Origin: an uncultured Clostridia bacterium
GTDB taxonomy: Bacteria > Bacillota > Clostridia > TANB77 > CAG-508
Direction: 5' to 3'
Length of the DNA: 21,760 nucleotides
Assembly: GCA_947584125.1 (NCBI GenBank)
Contig: CANPWI010000008.1
Span: 1-21,760, forward strand
Part shown: in pieces, positions 21,468 through 21,760 of the stretch
How the letters are laid out: every line of letters begins with the position of its first letter
Position numbering within the stretch: position 1 is the stretch's first letter
Notes under the pieces: generated by a model
What the model saw: only the letters and a program-made list of their open reading frames with translations
Databases searched by the model: none
What the model was told of the DNA's origin: nothing
Position numbers and translations under genes: made by a program

Positions 21468-21496
21468 ATCTTATCATAAAAAAAGATATTAATCAA
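21468..21496 (-). promoter_or_regulatory. Sigma-A promoter of the glycosyl/acyltransferase operon
   Basis: Minus strand: -35 TTGATT at 21491-21496, 17-bp spacer, -10 TAAGAT at 21468-21473. The -35 lies inside the terminator stem of the preceding gene, a compact arrangement. Confidence 0.6.
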
Positions 21497-21522
21497 GTAA
21501 TTATAAAATAACTGATTAATAT
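21478..21522 (-). terminator. Intrinsic terminator of the Rpn-family gene
   Basis: Minus strand: GATATTAATCA (21522-21512) pairs with TGATTAATATC (21495-21485) across a 16-base AT-rich loop, followed by seven T (21484-21478). It lies 25 bases after the stop at 21548. Confidence 0.75.
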
Positions 21523-21547
21523 CAAAAAAATTAAAATTTTTTATTTT

Positions 21548-21760
21548 TTACAATTTCTCAATTTCTTCTTTTGTTAATCCTGTTGCTCTACAAATTATTT
21601 CAATATCTAAATTTTCTTCTTTAAGTTTTTTGGCAACAGCAATGCTATTCTCTTTTATTCCTTGTTTCCTTCCTTTCTCTATACCAGTATCTTCTATTGC
21701 TCTTTGGTCTAGTATATATTTTTCTCTTAACTCTGCTAGGTATCTTTCTCTTTTGTCCTG
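21548..21760 (-). CDS. Rpn-family recombination-promoting nuclease / putative transposase, C-terminal part
   Basis: Only the last 70 residues are in the window; the start lies beyond the right edge. The end is typical of PD-(D/E)XK transposase-like (Rpn) proteins of clostridia: a charged helix (KRERYLAELREKYILDQRA), the EKGRKQGIKE segment with its Gly-x2-x-Gly spacing, a helix of the AVAKKLKEENLDIEIICRAT type, and the closing TGLTKEEIEKL. Rpn proteins carry an N-terminal DNA endonuclease domain, not visible here, and are often multi-copy in such genomes. The call rests on this tail alone, so family assignment is likely but the catalytic domain cannot be judged. Confidence 0.75.
   Translation of the reverse strand, partial: QDKRERYLAELREKYILDQRAIEDTGIEKGRKQGIKENSIAVAKKLKEENLDIEIICRATGLTKEEIEKL

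Overview
The window is about 21.8 kb of very AT-rich, low-GC Gram-positive DNA. Nearly all genes lie on the minus strand, with AGGAGG-type ribosome binding sites. MreB, MtaB, AddA, L13 and S9 look clostridial, and Rpn-type nuclease remnants and secreted or coiled-coil small proteins fit an uncultured gut clostridium. No rRNA, tRNA, CRISPR array or cas effector gene is visible.

Left part (1-7.9 kb) is accessory-like. It holds a secreted protein cut by the window edge; a GC-richer DUF1874-family protein (relative of the viral anti-CRISPR ring nuclease AcrIII-1/Crn2) with an added four-cysteine tail; and an operon encoding a P-loop ATPase fused to two Csx3-like domains, a LysR regulator and an unknown 160-residue protein. 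A second LysR paralogue follows, then three small or repeat proteins of unknown function. Two predicted cyclic-oligoadenylate ring-nuclease families therefore occur within about 2 kb of each other without any type III CRISPR gene in view. Two promoters here, in front of the DUF1874 gene and of the coiled-coil/repeat-protein operon, share the same layout: ATTAGA-like element, 5 bp, TTATG-N5-CATAA palindrome, 11 bp, -35, 17 bp, -10. This suggests one LysR-type regulator controls both. TTACA direct repeats in 11-bp phase mark other promoters (secreted protein, Csx3 operon, 96-residue protein, mreB).

Middle part (8-17.4 kb) is housekeeping: mtaB (tRNA methylthiotransferase), mreB, an FxLYD membrane protein, addA without a neighbouring addB, one plus-strand ferritin-like gene, an MscS-family channel and the rplM-rpsI ribosomal operon with its promoter and a leader hairpin.

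Right part (17.5-21.4 kb) is a tight four-gene operon that looks like envelope glycolipid or lipid assembly: a GT8 glycosyltransferase broken by a one-base frameshift, a GT8-acyltransferase fusion, a stand-alone PlsC-like acyltransferase and a NadR-like nucleotidyltransferase. The window ends in the C-terminus of an Rpn/PD-(D/E)XK nuclease.

The best candidate for an undescribed system is the LysR-controlled Csx3-like ATPase/DUF1874 locus. Its function is inferred from family motifs read by eye; no database search was possible.
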